Positions 17,843 through 25,497 of a DNA stretch of 64,000 nucleotides are shown one piece after another. A program made the position numbers and the translations under genes. The number at the start of each line of letters is the position of its first letter. Positions within the stretch are counted from its first letter, which is position 1. Source of the stretch: Anaerolineales bacterium (GTDB taxonomy: Bacteria > Chloroflexota > Anaerolineae > Anaerolineales > Villigracilaceae); NCBI GenBank assembly GCA_020634885.1, contig JACKAW010000001.1:310001-374000 (forward strand). The letters are read 5' to 3'. The notes beneath the pieces are model-generated. The model had not been told where the DNA came from. It saw only the letters and a list, made by a program, of their open reading frames with translations, and did no database searches.

Positions 17843-17915
17843 TGCCCCCGGAGAGGATCGAACTCCCAACCCTCTGCTTAGAAGGCAGATGCTCTGTCCA
17901 TTGAGCTACGGGGGC
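17843..17915 (-). tRNA. tRNA-Arg (anticodon TCT)
   Basis: 73 nt cloverleaf on the minus strand: 7-bp acceptor G-C-C-C-C-C-G with its complement, a D-arm with GCTC, an anticodon loop CTTCTAA (anticodon TCT), a T-arm with GTTCGATC and discriminator A. CCA is not encoded. It lies between the 141-aa gene and hsp20 on the same strand. Confidence 0.95.
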
Positions 17916-17936
17916 TTATTGAGGTATTTTACACGA

Positions 17937-18362
17937 CTATTCTGATTGATTAAGGATCGGGCGCAAACCGCGATAAACGCGCGGACCGGCAATTGTACGC
18001 AAGATCGTATCTGCGGGTTTCCCTAACTTTTCACTGAGGTCTTCGGCGGTCATGGGAATATTACCATTTGCCAAAAATAAGCGGAAGATCGCTTCGACAA
18101 GCGCGGTACGCTGGCTGACAAAATCGGGCAATTGAGCGCAGTGACTGATCAAGGCGTGCTGAATACCGTCCACCGGCTTTACCTCAGCGGTCTGTGGGTC
18201 GATCCAATCAAGAGAATCACCCTCTTCAGTTTCTGCAAAAATTTCCTGGTGTTCTGCACAAAGAAATGAGCGCAGAAAAACATGCCAGTCGCGTTCATTC
18301 TGCTTCCACCATTCAAAGTCAATATGAAACGGGGTTTTAATAGTTGGTTTTAGCAGGCTCAT
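17937..18362 (-). CDS. Hypothetical protein with C-terminal winged-helix-like segment
   Basis: 141 residues, no signal or membrane segment. The N-terminal half is Trp/acid-rich (F-E-W-W-K-Q-N-E-R-D-W). The C-terminal ~55 residues read like a winged helix: V-E-A-I-F-R-L-F-L, then M-T-A-E-D-L-S-E-K-L-G-K-P-A-D-T-I-L. It starts within the stop of the 523-aa gene (ATGA overlap), so the two form a coupled pair. Family not recognised; DNA binding is an inference from the helix pattern. Confidence 0.7.
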   Translation of the reverse strand: MSLLKPTIKTPFHIDFEWWKQNERDWHVFLRSFLCAEHQEIFAETEEGDSLDWIDPQTAEVKPVDGIQHALISHCAQLPDFVSQRTALVEAIFRLFLANGNIPMTAEDLSEKLGKPADTILRTIAGPRVYRGLRPILNQSE

Positions 18363-19930
18363 GATTCGGTTTCCTCATCCAAACGGAAGTGCATATCGCC
18401 AACATGTTTGAACTTTGGGTTGGTTTCCAACGCAGAAAATATCGGAGCAGGCGGAACACGGCGTACAAGGTTCATCGCCGCATACAACTCCTGTGCATGA
18501 ACATGCCCCTGCGGGTTTGATTTGGATAATTCACGCATGACCATCAGAAGCAGGTCATCAAATGTACGTCTCTTTTCCCAGATCGGATCAAGCGCTTTAA
18601 AATCGGGTACATGAACGACCATGCGGTCATTAAACTCTGCCGTAATCGGCTGTTTAAGGGTTGCAAAGACAAATCCGCCATCTGAGCCAACCATCACTGT
18701 GCGCACCCAATCTTTTGAAGATCGCTGGGTTTTGGCTTCCACGATCACTTCACCAGATTTTTCACCTTTGCGAACCTCAACCAAAGAGCCGGGGATTAAC
18801 TGATGAGCTTTGTACCACTCACGCAAACCAAATACATACCCATGCTCCAGCACAACCCAGGCAGGAATGGCTTGACCGGTCTTTCCATCGATTAATGTAA
18901 AACGAACACGCGGGGTTTCGTATGCAGTGGGGAATAATTTACGAGTACGCTGAGAAACAGGGAGCGTGCCAGCCCGCAAATGTGGGTAGATCAAGGTAAT
19001 GGTTACAGAATCAACCTCTTCACGCGATGATTCAGAGCCTTCTGTTAATTCATCTTCCAACTGCGTTTCAAGTGCCAGCATTTCAGGGGTCAACACAGAA
19101 CGATCATGTTCTTGATGTGTATAAATAAGCTGAGGTGGAATCTCGCGCACAAAATCCGGCTCAAGGCGGCGCAAGCACCACAATGTTTGCCCCACAGGAC
19201 CCACTTCATCGAATCGTTCATCTTCCTGCAAAGCATGGTTAAGGGAAAATTCAACAAGTTTCGGGTTATCGCCTGTAGGGAGTTCAGTATCTTTCATTAA
19301 CTCGGTAGTTGGCAGCGGCTCCCCACCCGCCATATCCAAAACTGCTTCAACCAGATTCAATTGTCCCTGGTTAATATCCACTAACAAGGCTCGCGGGAAC
19401 CAACTGCCCGCGATCTTTACCAAGCCGTCATCGACAGAAAAAGAGGCTTCTAATTTCTTTGCAATCGCAGCCCCAAATTCATTCATCGCAATCGATGTAA
19501 CAGGATCCTCTTCAGAAGGAACATCAGCAGGAGCATCATTCAGCACATGAGAAGCCAGCCCCGCTGCGAACATACGCGAAGACTGATCCTCAAATTCAAC
19601 CGTAATCACATCAAAGGATTCAATCGATGGATTTACTCCGCTGCGAACAGCAGATACCCTGCCTTGCTTCCACTCGAGTGCCGGGAAGATCAAGCCGTCT
19701 CCAATGGAGTATTTATTCTTCGGCAAATAAGTTTGCCCACCTGAAGCGCGTTTTTTTTCTTCCGCCTGTTTTTCAGCGCGGACACGCATTTCAATAAACT
19801 CCGTTACCAGCTCTCGCATGGTTAACGGGGTTTCACGTTCAAAAAGAATCGTATGTAAATCTTCTACGTCTTGTGGGGTAACCTGAAGGTTTTGCCAATA
19901 ATCGTTGGAAAGTTTGAATGAAACTGTCAT
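18359..19930 (-). CDS. Hypothetical protein with repeated winged-helix-like segments
   Basis: 523 residues, soluble. Three segments look like HARE-HTH-type winged helices: residues ~18-50 (L-H-T-I-L-F-E-R-E-T-P-L-T-M-R-E-L), ~190-255 (L-V-E-A-V-L-D-M-A, then D-E-R-F-D-E-V-G-P-V-G) and ~475-520 (H-V-H-A-Q-E-L-Y-A-A-M, then N-P-K-F-K-H-V-G). Between the first two is a small beta domain (S-I-G-D-G-L-I-F-P-A-L-E-W-K-Q-G-R-V). The central ~300-450 region is unknown. HARE-HTH domains link proteins to DNA or transcription. A TATAAT lies about 45 bases upstream on the minus strand (19974-19979). No named function. Confidence 0.72.
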   Translation of the reverse strand: MTVSFKLSNDYWQNLQVTPQDVEDLHTILFERETPLTMRELVTEFIEMRVRAEKQAEEKKRASGGQTYLPKNKYSIGDGLIFPALEWKQGRVSAVRSGVNPSIESFDVITVEFEDQSSRMFAAGLASHVLNDAPADVPSEEDPVTSIAMNEFGAAIAKKLEASFSVDDGLVKIAGSWFPRALLVDINQGQLNLVEAVLDMAGGEPLPTTELMKDTELPTGDNPKLVEFSLNHALQEDERFDEVGPVGQTLWCLRRLEPDFVREIPPQLIYTHQEHDRSVLTPEMLALETQLEDELTEGSESSREEVDSVTITLIYPHLRAGTLPVSQRTRKLFPTAYETPRVRFTLIDGKTGQAIPAWVVLEHGYVFGLREWYKAHQLIPGSLVEVRKGEKSGEVIVEAKTQRSSKDWVRTVMVGSDGGFVFATLKQPITAEFNDRMVVHVPDFKALDPIWEKRRTFDDLLLMVMRELSKSNPQGHVHAQELYAAMNLVRRVPPAPIFSALETNPKFKHVGDMHFRLDEETES

Positions 19931-20108
19931 ACATAGCCTTGAAGTAAAAAATTTCCTCTTGCGAAGCGGTTGGATTATACCTTACCCCGCAAAGAACTTC
20001 CACTTTTTGAGAAAAATCTCACACATGGCAGTCGTAAGAAAAAACACAAAAACTTCATCTTTTTATCGTTATGTTAATGTATAGTTCGCTGTCAAAAAAA
20101 GGAGACCC

Positions 20109-20603
20109 ATGAATAAACCAGCCTTAATCGTAAGTGCATTGCTTGCAACATTGATCTTTGCAGGATGCGGAGGAAATGCGGATCAAACCACGCCAGAGCC
20201 TGCTTCCGCTACCGAAGCCGCCCCCCAGCCGACAGAGATCCCCGCAACTGAAGAAGCAGCAACCGAAGCCCTCGCTACTGAAGAGACCGTCGTTGAGGCG
20301 CCCGCAACGGACGAAGTTACCTCAACCATTAGTTACGCCGCCCAAATTCAGCCGATTTTCGACAACAAGTGCATCAAATGTCACGGCATTGACTCTGTAA
20401 AAGAAGGTCTGGATATGAGAACATACGATGCACTCATGGCTGGGTCTCACAATGGGGCTGTCATCGTCCCGGGCGATGCAGAGAACAGCGTTACCGTAGA
20501 CCTGCTTGTGAGGGGTAAAATGCCCAAACGTGGAGAAAAATTAACTGCCGAAGAAACCCAACTGATCATTGATTGGATCAACCAAGGCGCACAAAATAAT
20601 TAA
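20109..20603 (+). CDS. Lipoprotein c-type cytochrome
   Basis: 164 residues. Signal peptide with lipobox F-A-G-C (Cys at about 20), a Glu/Ala/Thr/Pro-rich linker to about residue 70, then a single-heme cytochrome c domain. Heme site C-I-K-C-H at about 93-97; the likely distal Met is in G-K-M-P-K-R-G near 140. The pattern Y-A-A-x-I-Q-P-I-F-D-N-K-C matches planctomycete-type cytochromes c. It should be an extracytoplasmic, lipid-anchored electron carrier. Shine-Dalgarno GGAG. Its presence shows the organism matures c-type cytochromes. Confidence 0.9.
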   Translation: MNKPALIVSALLATLIFAGCGGNADQTTPEPASATEAAPQPTEIPATEEAATEALATEETVVEAPATDEVTSTISYAAQIQPIFDNKCIKCHGIDSVKEGLDMRTYDALMAGSHNGAVIVPGDAENSVTVDLLVRGKMPKRGEKLTAEETQLIIDWINQGAQNN

Positions 20604-20688
20604 GAATTATGCAAAACAAAGCGATCTGGCATTTTTCTGCCGGGTCGTTTTGTTTAAACAAAAGGATGATATATAATGGTTGAAACCC

Positions 20689-21450
20689 ATGACAAAGTCG
20701 CCTGCTCACAACCCCCAACCCATCATCCAACCCCAAGGAATACAATTCCTGAATAATTTCAAACTGCCCGATGTCAGTTTTTGGCAGGACGATCCAACAA
20801 CGCCAGACCCGATCAACTTTCAAAAAATGGCGGGCATGACGCGCGGAGTCATCATCCGTGCCGGACAGGGTACCTATGAAGACAAGGTTTTTCAAACTTC
20901 ATGGAAAAATGCAAAAAGTGCGGGGTTAATTCGGGGTTCTTATTGGTTCTATGACAGCCGCGTAAACCCCAAGCGGCAGGCTGAAAAATTCGTTGAAATT
21001 CTCTCCAAAGACCCCGGCGAAATGGAAATGTGGTGTGACTTTGAAGACCGATACGGCGGCGCTTATGGGGGCTGGCGTAACTGGTTTGACTTTATGGAAC
21101 GTATTAAAGCCCTTATGCCAGATAAAAAACTTGGGGTCTATACCGGTTATTATTACTGGCTTGAGTTTGCCGCCGGCGTGAATTATTTCGCCCAATACCC
21201 CCTTTGGATCGCGTGGTACAACCCCACCACACCAAAGATCCCTCCTATTTGGAAAGATTGGACCTTCTGGCAATTTACTGATAATGGCGACGGTACACTC
21301 TTTGGAGTGGAAAGCCTGAACATTGACCTGAACTATTTCAACGGCTCAGAAGAGGAATTCCTCGCCCGTTACCCAAGCCCTCAAACGCAAGAGCAAACGT
21401 TGATCGCAAAATTTGGAAATACACTTGTTGAATACAGGAGAGTCTCATGA
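20689..21450 (+). CDS. Glycoside hydrolase family 25 (lysozyme-type)
   Basis: About 253 residues. Shows the GH25 fold: P-D-V-S-F-W-Q near 25-31 with the first catalytic Asp, G-V-I-I-R-A-G-Q-G, the R-G-S-Y-W-F-Y-D strand, and W-C-D-F-E-D near 110 with the acidic pair. It would cleave the glycan backbone of peptidoglycan. There is no signal peptide, so it is cytoplasmic or leaves by a non-Sec route, as endolysins do. A TATAAT at 20672-20677 lies 11 bases before the ATG, giving at most a very short leader. An in-frame TTG at 20680 is the alternative start. Its stop overlaps the next ATG. Confidence 0.85.
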   Translation: MTKSPAHNPQPIIQPQGIQFLNNFKLPDVSFWQDDPTTPDPINFQKMAGMTRGVIIRAGQGTYEDKVFQTSWKNAKSAGLIRGSYWFYDSRVNPKRQAEKFVEILSKDPGEMEMWCDFEDRYGGAYGGWRNWFDFMERIKALMPDKKLGVYTGYYYWLEFAAGVNYFAQYPLWIAWYNPTTPKIPPIWKDWTFWQFTDNGDGTLFGVESLNIDLNYFNGSEEEFLARYPSPQTQEQTLIAKFGNTLVEYRRVS

Positions 21451-21818
21451 CCCAATACAGCATGACCCCCATCAGCAGCGGAACACGCTTACGCTCAGAC
21501 CATACCACCTTCGCCAGTGTTGTCGCATCTTTCGGGCGCGGACAGTTGGTGGTGGGCGATGAAATTTGGGAAGCCCCTGCTGATGGCAGCGAGGTAAAAA
21601 AAGGCGATATTTGGCTGCACGTCACTTCAGTGGACGGCATAAATTTACCCGAACAAGGTTGGATGGCTTACATCCACAAGGGGTACCCCATTTGCGATAA
21701 TTTCACTTTGATCGAAGACCCTGAGCCACCCGTCAAACCTGTATTCCCCGATTCTTTCACACTCACTGATCCCAGCGGAGCAAAAGCAGAGTATAAGTTC
21801 GTGAGAATTATTGAGTAG
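21447..21818 (+). CDS. SH3b-like domain protein
   Basis: 123 residues. The beta-rich pattern G-T-R-L-R-S-D-H-T-T-F-A-S-V-V, G-D-I-W-L-H-V and G-W-M-A-Y-I-H resembles a bacterial SH3 domain, which commonly binds cell wall. It starts in the stop of the GH25 gene (ATGA), so the two products are made together and may act as catalytic and wall-binding parts of one two-piece lysin. No signal peptide. Ends at a terminator. Confidence 0.65.
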   Translation: MTQYSMTPISSGTRLRSDHTTFASVVASFGRGQLVVGDEIWEAPADGSEVKKGDIWLHVTSVDGINLPEQGWMAYIHKGYPICDNFTLIEDPEPPVKPVFPDSFTLTDPSGAKAEYKFVRIIE

Positions 21819-21833
21819 TTACAGAATTTTTAC

Positions 21834-21866
21834 AAAAAGACCTCCAGATATTTTGGAGGTCTTTTT
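21834..21866. terminator. Terminator between GH25/SH3b unit and malQ
   Basis: A 13-base-pair stem (21834-21846 with 21854-21866), with A5 on the left and T5 on the right. It can serve both convergent units. Confidence 0.9.
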
Positions 21867-21884
21867 GTATTTTCTAAATTCAAT

Positions 21885-23369
21885 CTAACTTCTCAAAGTC
21901 ATCCAGTTCAAATCTCGTAAACCGGCGGCAAGGTCTTCACGCAGATCTTCTGGCGCCATGCGCCACTCCCAATTGCCGCCCAAACGGCTGGGAAAGTTCA
22001 TGCGAGCCTCACCACCCAAGCCAAGCACATCCTGCATGGGGGCAATGGCAAAAACAGCTACAGATTTCCAGGTTGCGCGGATGAGATCCCATGCAAAATC
22101 ATGTCCATCCACCCCAAGGTAACGGCGGGCAAAATCTTTCTCAACTTCGGGGGCGCTGGCATACCAGCCCATTGCGGTGTCGTTATCATGCGTACCAGTG
22201 TAAGCGATGCAATTTGGGATGTAGTTGTGCGGCATGAATGGATTTTCAGGTCCCGTAAAACCAAACTGCAAAACTTTCATACCGGGCAAATTGAAAGCGT
22301 CCAGCAATTCAAGCACATCGGGGGTGACCAAGCCCAAATCTTCAGCCACAATGGGGAGGCTGCCCAAGTCTTTTACTACTGCATTGAATAAGTCTTTGCC
22401 GGGTCCAGTTACCCAACGTCCGTTTTCGGCTGTTTTGTGCGTTGCAGGAATTTCGTAATATCCCGCAAACCCTCTAAAGTGATCAAAGCGCAAAATATCC
22501 ACCATTTGCAGCAATGCGCGGATGCGGGAGAGCCACCAAGCGTACCCGTCTTTTTTGTGTATCTTCCAGTTGTAAAGCGGATTTCCCCATAGCTGCCCGG
22601 TTTCCGAGAACAGGTCAGGTGGGACGCCCGCTACTACGGTTGGGTTCCCAGATTCATCGAGAAAGAACAATTTGGGGTTTGCCCAAACATCCGAAGAGTC
22701 ATATGCCACAAAAATGGGAATATCACCCATGATCTGAATACCCTTTTCGTTGGCGTATTTTCGGAGGGCGTTCCACTGACGATAAAAAAGGAATTGGTAG
22801 AAAGAATATCGTTCGATATCTTCGGCTAGTTCTTTGCGCGCATTTGCAAGAGCTGGCTTTTTGCGGGAACGAATGTCTGCGCTCCAATTGTTCCATGCGC
22901 CGCCGCCGTTGGCTTCTTTGAGCGCCATAAAAAGCGCAAAGTCGTCGAGCCAGTGGGCGTTCTCATTGCAGAAATTTAAGAACTCTTCGCGGAGGGGTTC
23001 GGGGTTGGTTTTGAAGCGCTGAAAAGCTTTCAGTAGAAGATCCAGTTTTTTAGGGATGAACAAGCCAAAATCCACTTTTGAGGCGGGCAGGTCTTTCATC
23101 TCATTGAGGTCTTCTCTGGTTAGTAATCCATCACCTACAAGGTTTTCGGGGCTGATGAGGTATGGATTTCCGGCAAAGGCGGAGAAGCACTGATACGGTG
23201 AATCACCGTAGCCGGTGGGACCCAGCGGCAGGATTTGCCAGATGGTGCTGCCGGTTGAAGCAAGCCAATCAACAAAGCGATGGGCTTCGGGTCCGATATC
23301 GCCAATGCCATAAGGACCCGGCAAACTGGAGGGGTGAAGAAGGATTCCTGAAGAACGTTTGAATGTCAT
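21885..23369 (-). CDS. malQ: 4-alpha-glucanotransferase
   Basis: 494 residues, GH77. Transfers maltodextrin segments during glycogen/maltose metabolism. The start R-S-S-G-I-L-L-H-P-S-S-L-P-G-P-Y-G-I-G, L-R-F-D-H-F-R-G (catalytic Asp near 295), the A-E-D-L-G (catalytic Glu near 345) and T-G-T-H-D-N-D-T near 392 are family hallmarks. The start lies one base after the glgA stop, making a glgA-malQ operon. Confidence 0.95.
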   Translation of the reverse strand: MTFKRSSGILLHPSSLPGPYGIGDIGPEAHRFVDWLASTGSTIWQILPLGPTGYGDSPYQCFSAFAGNPYLISPENLVGDGLLTREDLNEMKDLPASKVDFGLFIPKKLDLLLKAFQRFKTNPEPLREEFLNFCNENAHWLDDFALFMALKEANGGGAWNNWSADIRSRKKPALANARKELAEDIERYSFYQFLFYRQWNALRKYANEKGIQIMGDIPIFVAYDSSDVWANPKLFFLDESGNPTVVAGVPPDLFSETGQLWGNPLYNWKIHKKDGYAWWLSRIRALLQMVDILRFDHFRGFAGYYEIPATHKTAENGRWVTGPGKDLFNAVVKDLGSLPIVAEDLGLVTPDVLELLDAFNLPGMKVLQFGFTGPENPFMPHNYIPNCIAYTGTHDNDTAMGWYASAPEVEKDFARRYLGVDGHDFAWDLIRATWKSVAVFAIAPMQDVLGLGGEARMNFPSRLGGNWEWRMAPEDLREDLAAGLRDLNWMTLRS

Positions 23370-23370
23370 G

Positions 23371-24792
23371 TTATTTCACCAATGATTGATAGAGTTTAAG
23401 ATATTCCTGTGCAGAGACTTTCCATGAAAAATCTTTTGCCATGCCGTTCTTTTGTAACGCCTGCCATTTTTCACGGTCGGGCATGGTCTTAAGCGCTGAC
23501 TTGATCGCCCCAACAAGTGACATGTGATGTGTTTTTTCGAACACAAATCCGGTTTCGCCAGGGATGACTGTATCTTTTAAACCGCCAACAGCACGGACAA
23601 TGGGAATGCAGCCGTAGCGCATGGCGATCATTTGAGCCAGCCCGCAAGGTTCATAGCGGGATGGCATGAGCAGCATATCGGCTCCGGCATAGATCTGGCG
23701 GGCAAGGTTTGCGTCAAACTTTAGGATGGTTTTTATTTTATCGGGAAAAAGGATTTGCAGCTCGGTTGCGGCATCTTCCAGTTTTGGGTCGCCTGTTCCT
23801 AAAATGACAGCTTGAAAGTTCACACGCTTCATGCTTTTCAAGGCGGTGAAAGAAAGGTCGATTCCTTTTTGAACATCCATACGGGAGATTACGCCGATCA
23901 ATGGGATGTTTGGATCGCGCTGCAAGCCAAGTTTTTCCTGCAAGAGTTCTTTGTTTTCAGAACGGCGTTCCAATGTATCGAGGTTGTAGTTTACGCTGAG
24001 CGCCTTATCTACTGCGGGGTCAAAAGAGGTCGTGTCGATACCGTTCAAAATGCCGCTTAGTGTTTCGCTGCGCTGCGACATAAATTCATGCAAGCCACAG
24101 CCAAACTCTTCGGTGAGGACTTCACCCGCGTAGCCAGGTGAAACTGCTACAACCGCATCAGATGCCCACAAGCCCAAAGGTAAAGGTAAAACCCGTGCCC
24201 ATTCTGGCAGGTCGGTTTGCGCTAACTTAATTCCGTAGGCATCAAGCGAGGCGCTGGCATCTGCTCCCATGAAAGGCATGTTATGCAGAGACAGCACATT
24301 TGCAACATGCTTCAATCCAGATTCCCATCGCTTGGTGAGATTGATATATAAACTTAAGGATGTGTGCCAATCGTTCGCATGAATTACATCTGGCTGCCAA
24401 TTAATATGGTTGGGCAATTCCATTGCAGCAACCGAAAAAAAGGTGTACTTTTCAGTATCCTGCTTTGCGTCCATCGAATAAACAGAACCATTCGCGCGGA
24501 TTGGGTCACCATTTACCAAATAGACGGGCATTCCATGAATGACTGTTTCAAATGCCTCAACGGCGATCTCCGTATCCCCTCTACGGATAAAAAAAACCTC
24601 CATCGGGCGCAAATTTTCCGCCTTCACTGCCGGGTGGTACGGAATGACCAACCGCACGTCCAACTTGAGATCATCGTTGGAACATGCACGCAATTCACGC
24701 GGCAACACCCCTGAAACATCGCCCAAGCCTCCAACCTTAATAAAGGGGTCGGCTTCGGCAGCGAGAAAAAGCACATTAATGGTTTTAGACAT
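23371..24792 (-). CDS. glgA: Glycogen synthase (ADP- or UDP-glucose)
   Basis: 473 residues, GT5. Starts N-V-L-F-L-A-A-E-A-D-P-F-I-K-V-G-G-L-G-D-V with the K-x-G-G-L nucleotide-sugar motif at about 20-24. The C-terminal domain has R-M-D-V-Q-K-G-I-D and P-S-R-Y-E-P-C-G-L near 385. Builds alpha-1,4-glucan. Co-transcribed with malQ. The transcript appears leaderless. Confidence 0.94.
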   Translation of the reverse strand: MSKTINVLFLAAEADPFIKVGGLGDVSGVLPRELRACSNDDLKLDVRLVIPYHPAVKAENLRPMEVFFIRRGDTEIAVEAFETVIHGMPVYLVNGDPIRANGSVYSMDAKQDTEKYTFFSVAAMELPNHINWQPDVIHANDWHTSLSLYINLTKRWESGLKHVANVLSLHNMPFMGADASASLDAYGIKLAQTDLPEWARVLPLPLGLWASDAVVAVSPGYAGEVLTEEFGCGLHEFMSQRSETLSGILNGIDTTSFDPAVDKALSVNYNLDTLERRSENKELLQEKLGLQRDPNIPLIGVISRMDVQKGIDLSFTALKSMKRVNFQAVILGTGDPKLEDAATELQILFPDKIKTILKFDANLARQIYAGADMLLMPSRYEPCGLAQMIAMRYGCIPIVRAVGGLKDTVIPGETGFVFEKTHHMSLVGAIKSALKTMPDREKWQALQKNGMAKDFSWKVSAQEYLKLYQSLVK

Positions 24793-24799
24793 GGGCTTG

Positions 24800-24805
24800 A
24801 TTTTA
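24800..24805 (-). promoter_or_regulatory. -10 box (TAAAAT) for leaderless glgA transcript
   Basis: On the minus strand TAAAAT ends 7 bases before the glgA ATG at 24792. No Shine-Dalgarno is present in the gap. Confidence 0.5.
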
Positions 24806-24894
24806 CACCGAACCAGCAGTGGTTTAGACGTATTTTCAAAAAATGATTTTACTACCCTATAAAATACGAGTACAAAATGCGAGAGGGCTTAAAT

Positions 24895-24921
24895 AAAAAA
24901 GACCCGGTAATTCCAGGTCTT
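24895..24921 (-). terminator. Terminator after tRNA-His
   Basis: On the minus strand a stem AAAAGACC/GGTCTTTT with one internal mismatch and a TAATT-type loop ends in a T-run, starting 3 bases after the tRNA 3' end. Confidence 0.8.
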
Positions 24922-24923
24922 TT

Positions 24924-24999
24924 TGGGGCGGATGATGGGTTTCGAACCCACAACCCTCACAGCCACAGTGTGATGCTCTGCCATTGAGCTACATCCGCC
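24924..24999 (-). tRNA. tRNA-His (anticodon GTG)
   Basis: 76 nt including an encoded CCA (24924-24926). The extra 5' G(-1) opposite C73, the identity element of tRNA-His, is encoded as the first G of an 8-bp acceptor (GGCGGATG with CATCCGCC). Anticodon loop CTGTGGC, T-loop TTCGAAA. It sits directly downstream of hisS and a GNAT gene on the same strand. Confidence 0.96.
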
Positions 25000-25029
25000 A
25001 TATGAAAGCGGACGAAATTTTACCACAAT

Positions 25030-25497
25030 TCAGCGCAGGTTCAAGAGTGCCAACGCCTCGTCATCCACAATCTCGCCTGTCTCCACAAACCCAAAAGAAG
25101 CATACAATTTTCGCGCCGTTTCATTCTCTGGCTCGTAACTGATCGCAACCACCTTAACCCGCTGATCAGCCCGCAAGCCATCAAGCATCCAACTCATGCC
25201 AAACCTGCCATACCCCTTCCCCTGAAATTTTTCATCTACCATCAAACGCAAAATAAAACTCTGAAATCTCGCGCAATCAAAATTGTATGCGATCATCAAA
25301 AAGCCAACCGGCTTACCATCATCGTAAATGCCGTAAGGAAACATATCCCAATGCCCCTCGTTGGGAACATCCTCGCCAAATTGAGATTCAGCAATGGAAT
25401 ACAAATTCGACGCCACAAAATGTTTTTGATCATCCTGCACGTTCAGGGCGATCAACTCTTTCCAATTCTCGTTTGTGACGGGACGAATCTCAGGCAT
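25030..25497 (-). CDS. GNAT-family N-acetyltransferase (spermidine acetyltransferase-like)
   Basis: 155 residues. Acetyl-CoA motif F-Q-G-K-G-Y-G-R-F near 92-100, preceded by I-L-R-L-M-V-D-E-K, and a C-terminal A-R-K-L-Y-A-S-F-G-F. The beginning R-P-V-T-x-E-N-W and length resemble polyamine acetyltransferases such as BltD. Its start overlaps the hisS stop by 8 bases. It lies between hisS and tRNA-His. Confidence 0.85.
   Translation of the reverse strand: MPEIRPVTNENWKELIALNVQDDQKHFVASNLYSIAESQFGEDVPNEGHWDMFPYGIYDDGKPVGFLMIAYNFDCARFQSFILRLMVDEKFQGKGYGRFGMSWMLDGLRADQRVKVVAISYEPENETARKLYASFGFVETGEIVDDEALALLNLR

Noticed and set aside
17843..24999. tRNA genes as integration sites of a mobile island
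   Set aside because: No integrase, no direct repeat of a tRNA 3' end and no change in base composition nearby.
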